NCBI GenBank assembly: GCA_022803075.1 | Contig: JAFFTF010000002.1 | Span: 476,441 to 522,505, forward strand | Direction of reading: 5' to 3' | DNA from: Micrococcales bacterium 31B | GTDB taxonomy: Bacteria; Actinomycetota; Actinomycetes; Actinomycetales; Dermabacteraceae | Length of the DNA: 46,065 nt | Shown here: positions 34,903-44,017 of the stretch, one piece after another | How the letters are laid out: every line of letters begins with the position of its first letter | Numbering within the stretch: position 1 is the first letter of the stretch | Made by a program: the position numbers and the translations under genes | The notes under the pieces: generated by a model | Database searches by the model: none | What the model was told of the DNA's origin: nothing | Seen by the model: the letters and a program-made list of their open reading frames with translations, nothing else

Positions 34903-34934
34903 AAAAAGAGGGCGTGGCTTCACGCCACGCCCTC
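34903..34934 (-). terminator. Rho-independent terminator of erpA
   Basis: Stem of 11 bp: GAGGGCGTGGC (34908-34918) and GCCACGCCCTC (34924-34934). On the minus strand it is followed at once by TTTTTGTGCC. It lies 15 bp past the erpA stop. Confidence 0.92.
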
Positions 34935-34948
34935 AATCCTAAACGGAT

Positions 34949-35323
34949 TTAGCTGAACGAGTCGCCGCAGGCACACGAACTACCCGCATTGGGGTTGTCG
35001 ATGGTGAAACCCTGCTTTTCGATTGTGTCTGAGAAGTCGATCGACGCACCCGAGAGGTAGGGAACGCTCATCTTGTCGACAATGACCTCGACACCGTCGA
35101 AATCAACGACCGCGTCGCCGTCGAGCATGCGCTCGTCAAAGTACAACTGGTAGATCAGGCCCGAGCAGCCACCGGGCTGCACGGCAACGCGCAGGCGCAG
35201 GTCTTCGCGACCCTCCTGGGCGAGCAGGTTGCGCACCTTGTCAGCGGCAACGTCGGTCAGCAGGACGCCGTGTTCGGGCGCTGCGCCCTCGGCGGTCGTC
35301 TCAGTGGTCTCATTAACCGTCAT
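34949..35323 (-). CDS. erpA: Iron-sulfur cluster insertion protein (ErpA/IscA family)
   Basis: A-type carrier that delivers Fe-S clusters to apoproteins. The three cluster Cys residues lie in QPGGCSGLIYQLYFDE and NAGSSCACGDSFS. 124 residues, with a 20-residue Thr/Glu-rich N-terminal extension. ATG 35323 has GGAG 8 nt upstream. Rv2204c type. Single gene between its own promoter candidate and a strong terminator. Likely clients nearby include the Rieske protein, which is inference. Confidence 0.94.
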   Translation of the reverse strand: MTVNETTETTAEGAAPEHGVLLTDVAADKVRNLLAQEGREDLRLRVAVQPGGCSGLIYQLYFDERMLDGDAVVDFDGVEVIVDKMSVPYLSGASIDFSDTIEKQGFTIDNPNAGSSCACGDSFS

Positions 35324-35375
35324 CTTTACTCCAAAGTCGTTGAGGGTCTCGCTGGTGCCAACGAGTACCCCTACT

Positions 35376-35381
35376 AATATA
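35376..35381 (-). promoter_or_regulatory. -10 candidate of erpA
   Basis: TATATT on the minus strand within the AT-rich TACTAATATATTCC, about 50 bp before the erpA start. The -35 candidate TGGTGA at a 17-bp gap is weak. Confidence 0.35.
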
Positions 35382-35457
35382 TTCCCGCTCGTGGGCGCTC
35401 ACCACGTTACCTTGCGCACCACGGTGCCACCACCGGGCAGCCGTCAGGCAGCCGTCC

Positions 35458-35754
35458 CTAACCCAGCAACTTCAAGATCACTGCCGTGAGAAACGAGAGC
35501 GCCAGGCCAATCCATGCCGCCCCGAGCAGCATCAGGGCACGGCGGTTGCGCATCCGTGTCGCCGCGAGCACCCCCACGGTCAGCACGCCCAGCGCAATCA
35601 ACCAGAAATAGCCAAAGAACAGCCCCAGGGCCCCGCTGCCCACGAGGGCACCCACGAGCGCGGGCACCAGGGCGTCCTCAATAAATTTGGGACGCGCGCC
35701 GCCCGGGCTGCCCTGGTCGCCCGGGCCACCGCGACCACGATTTGCGGGGCTCAC
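35458..35754 (-). CDS. Small hypothetical membrane protein
   Basis: 98 residues. After a Gly/Pro-rich hydrophilic N-terminus (NRGRGGPGDQGSPGGARP) come three hydrophobic segments (LVPALVGALVGSGALGLFF, FWLIALGVLTVGVLAA and LMLLGAAWIGLALSFLTAVI). The start GTG 35754 overlaps the M20 peptidase stop (GTGA), so the two are co-transcribed and coupled. No family recognised. Confidence 0.7.
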   Translation of the reverse strand: MSPANRGRGGPGDQGSPGGARPKFIEDALVPALVGALVGSGALGLFFGYFWLIALGVLTVGVLAATRMRNRRALMLLGAAWIGLALSFLTAVILKLLG

Positions 35755-37184
35755 CGGGCGCCACCCGCCTCGGCAAGCTGCTGCAAAATCAGCAATTCAG
35801 CGACGCACACCTTTTCGAACTCGCCCACGTGCAGGCTCTCGTTGGCGCCGTGGGCGCGCGTGTCCGGGTCTTCGACGCCGGTCACCAGAATCGTTGCCTG
35901 GGGGAACGATTCAAGCAGGTCGGCGATGAACGGAATCGAACCACCCACGCCGATGTCCACGGGGTCCGTGCCCCACGCTGCCGCGAAGGCGGCCCGCGCC
36001 ACCCGCATCGCCTCGGCGTCGCGGGGTGCCTGAAACGGCTTGCCCCGCTCCCCCGGCACAAAAGTCACCACGGCGCCGAACGAGTATTGAGATGTCACGT
36101 GCTGCTCGAGTGCCTGCATCGCCAGCGCCGGGTCCTGACCCGGCGCGAGCCGCACCGACAATTTCGCACGCGCCGCGGGGATCAAAGTATTGGACGCGAC
36201 CTCGACCGGCGTGACGTCCATGCCGATCACGCTGATGGCCGGCTTCACCCACAAGCGGCCCGTGAGCGAACCCGTGCCCGCAAACTGCGCTCCCGGCAGC
36301 AGGCCCGCGTCCGCGCGAAAATCCGCCTCGGGGTAATCAACGGTAGGCTCGGCCCCGACGACAAGGCCCGGCACCGCGACGCTGCCGTCGGCGTCATGCA
36401 GCGTGGCCAGCAGTCGCGAAAGCACCGTGACCGCATCCAGCACCGGGCCGCCGAACATGCCCGAGTGCACCGCGTGCTCCAGCACCCGCACCTCGACCGT
36501 GGCGTCGACGAGCCCGCGCAGGCTCGTGGTGAGGGCTGGCCCGCCGACCTTCCAGTTGCTCGAGTCGGCAACGACGATCACGTCGGCGCGGAGCTTTTCG
36601 GCGTGCGCGGCGAGGAAAGCCTGGAACGTCGGCGACCCGACCTCCTCTTCGCCCTCGATGAACACCGTGACGCCGAGCGGCGAGGCGGGGTCGAGGGCAC
36701 CGAGCGCCGTCAGGTGGGCGATCACGCCCGCCTTATCGTCGGCGGCACCCCGGCCGAACAGTCGTTCGCCGCGCAGGGTCGGCTCGAACGGCTGGGAATC
36801 CCAATCCTCGTCGCGGCCCGGGGGCTGCACGTCATGGTGGGCGTACAGCAACACCGTGGGCGCGCCCTCGCGCGCGGGACGCCGCGCCACCACGGCGGGG
36901 GCGCCCTCGTAGCCGTCGGCGGTCGTAACCCGCAGGATCTCGACCGACTCCATGCCGAGCCCACGCAACTTGTCGGCTACCCACTCGGCGCTCGCCTCGA
37001 CGTGCGACTGATCGAAGGAACGCTGCGACACCGAGGGGATGCGCACAAACGCACACAGGTCGTCGAGTGCGCCCGCGAAGGCCGCGCCGATGGAGGCGCG
37101 CGCCGCCTCGACGCGCTCTTGCGGGATCGCCGGCACGGGTGCGGAGGAGGTCGGGAGGGTGCTTGGGGTCTTGTGAGCAGTCAT
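35751..37184 (-). CDS. M20 family metallodipeptidase
   Basis: Zinc dipeptidase of the CNDP/PM20D-like group, 477 residues. Metal and catalytic motifs are VLLYAHHDVQPPG, FGRGAADDKAGVIAHL, FIEGEEEVGSPTF (catalytic and metal Glu), IVVADSSN, and near the end DTRAHGANESLHV with the last His ligand. The dimerisation lid lies between. ATG 37184 with a weak ribosome site. In this subfamily cytosolic enzymes cleave dipeptides; no signal peptide is seen. Coupled to the small membrane protein. Confidence 0.92.
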   Translation of the reverse strand: MTAHKTPSTLPTSSAPVPAIPQERVEAARASIGAAFAGALDDLCAFVRIPSVSQRSFDQSHVEASAEWVADKLRGLGMESVEILRVTTADGYEGAPAVVARRPAREGAPTVLLYAHHDVQPPGRDEDWDSQPFEPTLRGERLFGRGAADDKAGVIAHLTALGALDPASPLGVTVFIEGEEEVGSPTFQAFLAAHAEKLRADVIVVADSSNWKVGGPALTTSLRGLVDATVEVRVLEHAVHSGMFGGPVLDAVTVLSRLLATLHDADGSVAVPGLVVGAEPTVDYPEADFRADAGLLPGAQFAGTGSLTGRLWVKPAISVIGMDVTPVEVASNTLIPAARAKLSVRLAPGQDPALAMQALEQHVTSQYSFGAVVTFVPGERGKPFQAPRDAEAMRVARAAFAAAWGTDPVDIGVGGSIPFIADLLESFPQATILVTGVEDPDTRAHGANESLHVGEFEKVCVAELLILQQLAEAGGAR

Positions 37185-37312
37185 GCCACTACGTTAACGC
37201 GACCAACCGGGCGGCCGGGGGCGCCCCGCCAACGGGCCCCGCGGCGTCCGAACCCCAAAACATAAGCGCCCACGGGCGGCGGAGTTCGTTTCGCGGCAGT
37301 CTCGTTGTGCCC

Positions 37313-37318
37313 TAGGCT
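37313..37318 (+). promoter_or_regulatory. -10 element for a leaderless DUF3043 transcript
   Basis: TAGGCT ends 7 nt before GTG 37326; no Shine-Dalgarno sequence intervenes. Same layout as at the kinase and ctaE genes. Confidence 0.45.
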
Positions 37319-37325
37319 GGAACCT

Positions 37326-37925
37326 GTGTTTGGAAAGTCGAAGAATAATCAGCCCGCTCCCGCTCCTGCCCCCGAGCCGGTAGACCAGCGCGACCCCGAG
37401 GGTAAGAAGGGTCGCCCCACGCCGAAGCGCAAGGATGCCGAGGCGGCGAATTTTCGGCCCCTCGTCATCACCGACCGCAAGGCCGCGCGCAAGCAGGAGT
37501 CGCAAAAGCTGCGCGAGCAGCGCGCCCTGGAACAGCAGGCCATGAACACGGGCGACGACCGCTACATGCCCGCCCAGCACCGCGGCCCCGAGCGCGCCTT
37601 CGCGCGGCAATTTGTGGATGCCCGCTACAACCTCGGCGAACTCATGATGCCCGTGCTGCTCGTGCTCGTGATCGGCACGCTGATTGCCCAGGCCGTCACG
37701 CAATCGACCGCCATCATGCTGTACCTGACCATCGCGATGTATGGATTCATCCTGGTTATGGTCGTCGACATGGTGTTCTTGCGCCGCGCCCTGAAAAAGG
37801 CCGCGACCACCAAGTTCGGGGACTTTCCCCGCGGCCTCGGCGCGTATGCGATCATGCGCGCTTCGCAGTTCCGCCGCCTGCGCCTGCCGAAGGTGCTGAC
37901 CAAGCGCGGGGACTACCCCAAGTAG
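37326..37925 (+). CDS. DUF3043 domain-containing membrane protein
   Basis: Conserved actinobacterial protein (Rv2206 type) of unknown function. The N-terminus VFGKSKNNQPAPAPAPEP is Pro/Lys-rich. The DUF3043 core reads GRPTPKRKDAEAANFRPLVI, ARKQESQKLREQRALEQQAM and GPERAFARQFVDARYNLGEL. Two transmembrane helices follow (MPVLLVLVIGTLIAQAV and MLYLTIAMYGFILVMVVDMV), then a basic tail (RRLRLPKVLTKRGDYPK). GTG 37326 matches usual starts of the family; an upstream GTG at 37305 is less likely. Divergent from the dipeptidase gene. Confidence 0.92.
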   Translation: MFGKSKNNQPAPAPAPEPVDQRDPEGKKGRPTPKRKDAEAANFRPLVITDRKAARKQESQKLREQRALEQQAMNTGDDRYMPAQHRGPERAFARQFVDARYNLGELMMPVLLVLVIGTLIAQAVTQSTAIMLYLTIAMYGFILVMVVDMVFLRRALKKAATTKFGDFPRGLGAYAIMRASQFRRLRLPKVLTKRGDYPK

Positions 37926-37955
37926 GTCGCTTTGTAGGCGAAGCACCGCGAGAAA

Positions 37956-37990
37956 CGCCCGCCCACCCGTCGTATTCGGGTGGGCGGGCG
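37956..37990 (+). terminator. Terminator between DUF3043 and aspS
   Basis: Perfect 14-bp stem: CGCCCGCCCACCCG (37956-37969) and CGGGTGGGCGGGCG (37977-37990) with a 7-nt loop, followed by ATTGCTTTT. It serves the DUF3043 gene and perhaps also the convergent aspS. Confidence 0.82.
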
Positions 37991-38040
37991 ATTGCTTTTG
38001 GCCCGGTGGTGTCGGTTCGGACGCCGCGGGGCCGGGTACC

Positions 38041-39840
38041 CTATTCGGCCGGCTTGGCAGCGGCCTCGGCGGGCTTATCGGCGGGCTTCGGCGTGAAGTC
38101 CACGCCGGCCTCCTTACGCTGCTGCGGGGTGATCGGCGCGGGTGCGGCAGTCAGCGGGTCGTAGCCGCCGCCCGACTTCGGGAACGCGATGACCTCGCGG
38201 ATCGAGTCGGCCTTCGCGAGGAGGGCGACGATGCGGTCCCAGCCGAACGCGATGCCGCCGTGCGGGGGCGCGCCGAAGGAGAACGCTTCGAGCAAGAAGC
38301 CGAACTTCTCCTGGGCGTCCTCATCGCTGATGCCCATCACCTTAAACACGCGCTCTTGCACGTCGCGGCGGTGAATACGGATAGAACCGCCGCCGATCTC
38401 GTTGCCGTTACACACGATGTCGTAGGCGTAGGCCAGCGCGTTGCCCGGGTCGTTCTCGAACGTGTCGAGGCATTCCGGCTTGGGCGACGTGAAGGCGTGG
38501 TGCACGGCCGTCCATGCGCCAGACCCCACGGCCACGTCACCTGCGGCCACGGCGTCGGAGGTCGCTTCGAACATCGGAGCATCCACGACCCACACGAACG
38601 ACCACGCGCTTTCGTCGATCAGGCCGACGCGCTTGCCGATCTCGAGGCGCGCGGCGCCCAGCAGCGAACGCGAAGCCTTGACCTCGCCCGCCGCGAAGAA
38701 GATGCAGTCACCCGCGGCTGCACCGACGGTGGCGGCGAGGTTATCGCGCTCGAAGTCGGTGAGGTTCTTGGCGACGGGCCCCGTCAGCGAACCGTCCTCC
38801 TGCACCAACACGTACGCGAGGCCCTTGGCGCCGCGCTGCTTGGCCCACTCTTGCCATGCGTCGAGGGCGCGACGAGCCTGCGAGGCACCGCCCGGCATGA
38901 CCACGGCGCCGACGTAGGGCGCCTGGAACACGCGGAACGTGGTGCCTTTGAAGAACTCCGTGAGCTCGGTCAGTTCGAGGTCGAAGCGCAGGTCGGGCTT
39001 GTCGCTGCCGTACTTCGCCATGGCGTCGGCGTACGTGATGCGGTCGATGGGGCTCGCAATCTCGTAGCCGATGGTGCCCCACACGGCCTTGAGCACCCGC
39101 TCGCCGAGCTCGATGACGTCCTCTTGGTCGACGAATGACATTTCGACGTCGAGCTGCGTGAACTCGGGCTGACGGTCGGCGCGAAAGTCTTCGTCGCGGT
39201 AGCAGCGGGCGATCTGGAAGTACCGCTCCATGCCCGAGACCATGAGCAGCTGCTTGAACAACTGCGGCGACTGCGGCAGCGCGTACCACGAGCCGGGCGC
39301 GAGGCGCGCGGGTACGAGAAAGTCGCGCGCTCCCTCGGGCGTCGAGCGAGTCAGCGTGGGCGTCTCGATCTCGACGAAGTCTTCGTCGAGCAGCACGCCG
39401 CGAGCCGCCTGGTTGACCTGGGAACGCAGTCGAATCGCGGCCGCGGGGCCGCCGCGGCGCAGGTCAAGGTAGCGATAGCGCAGTCGCGCCTCCTCGCCGA
39501 CCTCGATGTGGTCGTCGATCTGGAACGGCAGCGGAGCCGACGTGTTCAGCACCTCGACCTCGTCGGCGATGACCTCGATCTCGCCGGTGGCCACCTTGTC
39601 GTTCTCGTTGCCCTCGGGGCGACGCTCGACGACGCCGGTGACCTTGAGAACGTATTCGTTGCGCAACTCGTGTGCGATCGCCTCGTCGCGCACGACGACC
39701 TGGGCAGTGCCGCTCGCGTCGCGCAGGTCGATGAAGGCGATGCCGCCGTGGTCGCGGCGGCGGGCCACCCAGCCCGTGAGAGTTACGGTCGAACCAATGT
39801 GGCTGGCGCGCAGGTCGCCCACCTTGTGTGTGTACAGCAT
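38041..39840 (-). CDS. aspS: Aspartate-tRNA ligase
   Basis: Class II aminoacyl-tRNA synthetase that charges tRNA-Asp. The N-terminal OB-fold anticodon domain includes [20 protein letters not shown]. Class II motif 2 is [20 protein letters not shown] followed by LDVEMSFV; the bacterial GAD insertion lies in the middle; motif 3 is [15 protein letters not shown]. The C-terminus is an Ala/Pro/Lys-rich tail. I chose ATG 39840 because AAGGAAG precedes it; a start at 39852 would put that site inside the gene. Whether it also charges tRNA-Asn cannot be settled without knowing if gatCAB is present. Confidence 0.97.
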   Translation of the reverse strand: MLYTHKVGDLRASHIGSTVTLTGWVARRRDHGGIAFIDLRDASGTAQVVVRDEAIAHELRNEYVLKVTGVVERRPEGNENDKVATGEIEVIADEVEVLNTSAPLPFQIDDHIEVGEEARLRYRYLDLRRGGPAAAIRLRSQVNQAARGVLLDEDFVEIETPTLTRSTPEGARDFLVPARLAPGSWYALPQSPQLFKQLLMVSGMERYFQIARCYRDEDFRADRQPEFTQLDVEMSFVDQEDVIELGERVLKAVWGTIGYEIASPIDRITYADAMAKYGSDKPDLRFDLELTELTEFFKGTTFRVFQAPYVGAVVMPGGASQARRALDAWQEWAKQRGAKGLAYVLVQEDGSLTGPVAKNLTDFERDNLAATVGAAAGDCIFFAAGEVKASRSLLGAARLEIGKRVGLIDESAWSFVWVVDAPMFEATSDAVAAGDVAVGSGAWTAVHHAFTSPKPECLDTFENDPGNALAYAYDIVCNGNEIGGGSIRIHRRDVQERVFKVMGISDEDAQEKFGFLLEAFSFGAPPHGGIAFGWDRIVALLAKADSIREVIAFPKSGGGYDPLTAAPAPITPQQRKEAGVDFTPKPADKPAEAAAKPAE

Positions 39841-40348
39841 GGCTTCCTTCATGCGGGGCCTAAACGGGGCCTCCGCCTTGGTGAATGGGTCGCCACCAGG
39901 GTACTGGGGTTTGGTGGGCGGGTCGATTTCATTTCGGACGCCTCGGTGGCCCGCTGGTGACGTCGCTTACTGTCACCGCTTCTGCCTGGGTTTGAGTATC
40001 TTTTCTTGGTAGGCTTATGGCACTGGAGTTTGTCGTAAACCCTACTGACTCGGAACCCTTCGCCGCCGCGCAGAGCGCGGCCGCCGCGAATCCGGGTCTA
40101 TCTACGACAGCCGATCACCACTGAAGTATAAAGGATTCGTCATAAGCGCGCGCCTCGGCCGCCACGAATCATTGTGTTAAAGCAACGTCTGCGAGCATCG
40201 CGAGACGCGCATGCGTATGACATGCACGGGTTACCCGTTTGCACTGGGCTGTGATCAACATGTGCTGTCAGATCGAGGGGCCACGCGACCATTGTTCGCC
40301 GCCCGGTGTGCACTGCCACTCCCCGACACAAGAATGGCTATCATTTTC
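39841..40348. other. 508-bp region between aspS and deaD
   Basis: It holds the divergent promoters of aspS and deaD. On the plus strand TAGGCT (40010-40015) and TATAAA (40127-40132) are -10 candidates; the first would give deaD a leader of about 330 nt, as in cold-induced DeaD/CsdA genes. A 35-codon open frame (40017-40124) beginning MALEFVVNPTDSEPF lies in the leader; see findings. No riboswitch recognised. Confidence 0.4.
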
Positions 40349-42520
40349 ATGCCTGAAAATAACTCTGCTTTTGACCTGCCCGAAAACGCTACCGTCGAGA
40401 CCGCTTCCGCGGTCGAGGTAGAGGCAGGCTCGAACCCGGAGGCTCCCGCCGCTACCGAGGCTCCCGCCGAGGCCGCGACGACCGAACCGGCCGCGCAGCC
40501 CGCGGGCCCGTCGTTCGATGATCTGGACCTCCCCGATAACGTGCTGAGCGCGGTTCACGCCCTCGGCTTCAAAACCCCCACCCCGATTCAGGAGCAGGCG
40601 ATTCCCGCCCTCATTTCGGGCCGCGACATCGTGGGTGTCGCGCAGACCGGCACCGGCAAGACCGCCGCCTTCGGCCTTCCGATGCTCGCCTCGATCGATC
40701 CCAAGGCTCACCACGTGCAGGCGCTCGTGCTGGCCCCCACGCGTGAGCTCGCTATCCAGGTGGCCGAGGCCATCGAGTCGTTCGGCGCCCACATCGGTGG
40801 CCTCGACGTGCTGCCCGTCTACGGTGGCTCGGCGTTCGGCCCGCAGCTGCGCGCCCTGTCGCGCGGCGTGCAGGTTGTCGTGGGCACCCCGGGTCGCGTC
40901 ATCGACCACATCGAGCGCGGCACCCTCGACCTGTCGCAGGCCAAGTTCCTCGTGCTCGACGAGGCGGACGAAATGCTGCGCATGGGCTTCGCCGAAGATG
41001 TCGAGAAGGTATTCGGCAACGCCCCCGCGGAACGCCAGGTGGCGCTGTTCTCAGCCACGATGCCGTCCGATATTCGCCGCATCGCGGCCCAGCACCTGAA
41101 CAACCCGGTTGAGGTCACCGTGGCCCGCCAGTCGTCGACGCTCGCGAGCGTCAAGCAGACGTTCGCGGTGGTGCCGTTCCGCCACAAGATTGGCGCCCTG
41201 GCTCGGGTGCTCGCGGTCAGCGACACCGATGCCGCCATCGTCTTCACGCGCACGCGTTCGGCCGCCGAAGAGGTGGGCTCCGAGCTCGTCGCGCGCGGCG
41301 TGCTGGCCGCGACGATCTCCGGCGATGTGCCGCAGGTTGAGCGCGAAAAGATCATCGATCGCCTGCGTAGCGGTCGCCTCGACGTGCTGGTCGCCACCGA
41401 TGTTGCCGCCCGCGGTCTCGACGTGGAGCGCATCGGCCTGGTCGTCAACTTCGACGTGCCCGGTGAGGTTGAGGCGTATGTGCACCGCATTGGTCGCACG
41501 GGCCGCGCAGGCCGCACCGGTACCGCGCTCACGTTCCTGAACCCGCGTGAACTGTCGCGACTGCGCACCATCGAGCGCGTCACCAAGGCCAAGGTCGAAG
41601 AGGTCATGATTCCGACCCCGGCCGACGTCTCGGCCCACAAGGTGAAGTCGCTGTTTGGTCGACTGCCCGAGCGCCTGGGCCGCGGCCGTCTCGGCCTGTA
41701 CGAGAAGGCCCTGCAGGAGTTCATGGCCACCTCGGACCTCACGTTGGAGCAGGTTGCGTACGCCATGGCGTCGCTCGCCATCGGCGATGAGGGCCCCAGC
41801 GCCCGCGACGAGGATTCGTTCGAGCAGAAGATCGGCAAGCCCGAGCGCGGCGAGCGCGGCGAGCGCGGCGAGCGCGGCGACCGCGGCGAGCGCGGCGACC
41901 GTCGCGAGCGCCCCGAGTACTCGACGGGCCACAAGGGCGCGGCGCGCTACTGGGTTGGCGTCGGCCACGAGCACGGCGTGCGCCCCGAAGCCATCGTGGG
42001 TGCGATCACGGGCGAGGGTGGCCTGCGTGGCAAGGACCTCGGCAAGATCGACATCCGCGGCTCGTTCTCGATCGTGGAGATCAACGCGGACATCACTCCC
42101 GACATGTTCAAGCGCATCTCGGACGCTCGCGTGGCCGGCAAGGCCCTGAAGATTCGCCTCGACAGCGGCGAGCCCGGTGCTCGCGGCGGCCACGGCGGCA
42201 AGTTTGGCGGCCGCGGCGATCGCCACGATCGCCAGGATCGTCACGATCGCCCGAGCCGTGGCTTTGGCGGACGCGAGGGTGGCCGCGATGGTGGTCGTCG
42301 TTTCGAGGGCCGTGGGGATCGTTTCGAATCGCGCGGCGAGCGTGGCTTCGAGGGCCGCGGTGACCGTGGCTTCGGTGGCCGCAGCGACCGTGGATTCGGC
42401 GGTCGCGACGGCGGACGGTTCGAGGGCCGCGGCGAGCGTGGCTTCGAAGGCCGCGGCGGCGACCGCAGCTTCGGCGAACGTGACGGTGGCCGCAAGCCCC
42501 GCCACAGCTCCTCCTACTAA
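40349..42520 (+). CDS. deaD: DEAD-box ATP-dependent RNA helicase (DeaD/CsdA type)
   Basis: RNA helicase for ribosome assembly and mRNA unfolding, often cold-induced. Acidic Ala/Glu N-terminus, Q motif (SFDDLDLPDNVLSAV, then GFKTPTPIQEQAIP), Walker A AQTGTGKT at about 98-105, DEAD at about 204-207 in VLDEADEMLRMGF, SAT in LFSATMP, and motifs V and VI ATDVAARGLD and HRIGRTGRAGRTGT. A DbpA-like RNA-binding domain lies near GVRPEAIVGAITGEGG. Two disordered parts: a run of ERG/DRG repeats before that domain and a C-terminal Gly/Arg/Phe-rich tail (GFGGRDGGRFEGRGERGFEG) of about 110 residues. I chose ATG 40349 (MPENNSAFD); ATG 40334 is also possible, and the frame is open to 40211. No strong ribosome site. 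Confidence 0.94.
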   Translation: MPENNSAFDLPENATVETASAVEVEAGSNPEAPAATEAPAEAATTEPAAQPAGPSFDDLDLPDNVLSAVHALGFKTPTPIQEQAIPALISGRDIVGVAQTGTGKTAAFGLPMLASIDPKAHHVQALVLAPTRELAIQVAEAIESFGAHIGGLDVLPVYGGSAFGPQLRALSRGVQVVVGTPGRVIDHIERGTLDLSQAKFLVLDEADEMLRMGFAEDVEKVFGNAPAERQVALFSATMPSDIRRIAAQHLNNPVEVTVARQSSTLASVKQTFAVVPFRHKIGALARVLAVSDTDAAIVFTRTRSAAEEVGSELVARGVLAATISGDVPQVEREKIIDRLRSGRLDVLVATDVAARGLDVERIGLVVNFDVPGEVEAYVHRIGRTGRAGRTGTALTFLNPRELSRLRTIERVTKAKVEEVMIPTPADVSAHKVKSLFGRLPERLGRGRLGLYEKALQEFMATSDLTLEQVAYAMASLAIGDEGPSARDEDSFEQKIGKPERGERGERGERGDRGERGDRRERPEYSTGHKGAARYWVGVGHEHGVRPEAIVGAITGEGGLRGKDLGKIDIRGSFSIVEINADITPDMFKRISDARVAGKALKIRLDSGEPGARGGHGGKFGGRGDRHDRQDRHDRPSRGFGGREGGRDGGRRFEGRGDRFESRGERGFEGRGDRGFGGRSDRGFGGRDGGRFEGRGERGFEGRGGDRSFGERDGGRKPRHSSSY
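41843..41905. repeat. 9-bp tandem repeat inside deaD
   Basis: About seven units of GAGCGCGGC (some GACCGCGGC, the last GACCGTCGC) encode (E/D)RG repeats in the linker before the RNA-binding domain. In-frame low-complexity expansion; not CRISPR. Confidence 0.85.
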
Positions 42521-42560
42521 TCACCGGCGCGTCCTCGCTTAAGGCTGGGCCGACGCGCGA

Positions 42561-42592
42561 ACGGGGCCGGACCACGTATGGTCCGGCCCCGT
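42561..42592. terminator. Bidirectional terminator between deaD and the MFS gene
   Basis: Perfect 14-bp stem: ACGGGGCCGGACCA (42561-42574) and TGGTCCGGCCCCGT (42579-42592) with loop CGTA, lying between convergent stops. T-tracts are short. Confidence 0.78.
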
Positions 42593-42625
42593 TGTGCCGT
42601 CAGGCTGGGGTGTTTGCCAGCGCTG

Positions 42626-44017
42626 TTAGCCGCGTTCGATCTTCACGTTGCGCGCGAGCAGCAGCACCGCAGCGGACAGGAAGATCGGGATGCAGCCGTA
42701 GATCATGCCCGCGCTGGTCCACCGGCTCACGACGTCGGCGACGGGCGAATCCGCCGTCAGGCCCGAGAGGTGGATGGTGAACAGCACGCCGCCGAGGATA
42801 GCGCCGATCTGGCCGAGGGCGTTGATGAACGAACCCGCGGTGGCGCGGGTTTGCACGGGGAACGACTCTGACGTGTAGAACAGCAGGGCCGAGTACGGGC
42901 CGATCAAGAAGAACAGGCCCGCCGAGTACATAGTCACGATCAGGCCGAAGCCGCCGTTGGGGGCGAGCAGCATCACGAGGAACGCGATGGCCGCGATGGC
43001 CCACCCGATCATGATGGCATTGCGACGCCCGATCTTGTCACCGAACCACCCGTGGAACAGGTACCCGAAGAAGCCCGTTGCGTTCGACACGATCAGGATG
43101 GCGAGGGCGTTGGTGAACGGGGCGTCCTTGCCGTTGGTGAGGATCAGGGTGCCCTGGAACGCGAACGCCAGAATGCCCAGCCAGTTCAGCAGCATGGCCG
43201 CGCCGAGCGTCAGCGTGGGCCGCAGCGATTCACCCTGGAACGCCTGCGAGAGGGGCGCCCCAACCTTGGAGGCCAAGGAGATCCCGTACTCGCGGGCCAC
43301 GCTTTCTGCGGACGCCGCGTCACCCGCTTGTTGCAACCGCTGCACTTCACGCTGTGCCAGGAACTGCGGGCTCTCCTTGAGACGGCGCCCCAGGATCGCC
43401 ATCACGATGGACGGGAACACGCCGACGATGAAGCACATCTCCCAGCCGTAGCGGGGTTCGATGAGCTGGATCGAGACGGCCGCGATGACCGAGCCGACGG
43501 GCCAGCCGGACTGCACGAGGGAATACAGAAAGCCGATGTTCGAGGCGTTCTTGTGACCCCGGTAGGCGACGGTGTAGATCTCGTTGAGGTAGGTCGCGTT
43601 GATCGACTGTTCGGCGTAACCGAGGCCGGCCACGGAGCGAATCAGCACGAGTAGCACGATGCCGGTGACGCCGAGCGCCGTGACCGCGAAGCCGCCCACG
43701 TAGGTGAGGCCCGAGGCGAGGGCGGCGCCGACCACCGCGATGATGATGCCCTTTTTGCGGCCGAGCTTATCGACGATGAGCGGACCGGCGAAGAATGCCA
43801 CCACCGCCGTGCCGAGGGTGACCCACGTGTTGATGCCCGTGGTTTGACTGTCGCTCCACCCGAAGTCCTCCGCCACGACGGGCAGGAGGTTCGCGAACAG
43901 CACGAAGTCGTAGACCGCGAAGGTCCACGCCAGAAAACAGACAATCGTGGAATAGCGCGCGTCCGCCAGGGTGACGGAGGGCGAGAACCTGCCCGTTGCA
44001 GTGGTCACGGCTACCAC
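42626..44017 (-). CDS. MFS transporter (organic acid/aromatic acid symporter-like)
   Basis: Proton-driven transporter of 463 residues with about 12 transmembrane helices. The MFS motif A copies are [14 protein letters not shown] and [34 protein letters not shown] fits the acid-symporter and sugar-porter-like branches. A central cytoplasmic loop holds [20 protein letters not shown]. The start is at 44017 and overlaps the deacetylase stop by 7 bp, so it is the last gene of the asparaginase-deacetylase-MFS unit. Substrate unknown; the neighbours suggest an imide, amide or dicarboxylate. Confidence 0.88.
   Translation of the reverse strand: MVAVTTATGRFSPSVTLADARYSTIVCFLAWTFAVYDFVLFANLLPVVAEDFGWSDSQTTGINTWVTLGTAVVAFFAGPLIVDKLGRKKGIIIAVVGAALASGLTYVGGFAVTALGVTGIVLLVLIRSVAGLGYAEQSINATYLNEIYTVAYRGHKNASNIGFLYSLVQSGWPVGSVIAAVSIQLIEPRYGWEMCFIVGVFPSIVMAILGRRLKESPQFLAQREVQRLQQAGDAASAESVAREYGISLASKVGAPLSQAFQGESLRPTLTLGAAMLLNWLGILAFAFQGTLILTNGKDAPFTNALAILIVSNATGFFGYLFHGWFGDKIGRRNAIMIGWAIAAIAFLVMLLAPNGGFGLIVTMYSAGLFFLIGPYSALLFYTSESFPVQTRATAGSFINALGQIGAILGGVLFTIHLSGLTADSPVADVVSRWTSAGMIYGCIPIFLSAAVLLLARNVKIERG

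Noticed and set aside
40017-40124. Annotating the 35-codon frame upstream of deaD as a gene
   Set aside because: Its start overlaps a likely -10 hexamer, GC3 is below local genes and no homologue is recognised; kept as a finding only.
41051-42505. Minus-strand Ala-rich open frame opposite deaD
   Set aside because: Produced by the repetitive GC-rich helicase sequence; no signals or motifs of its own.
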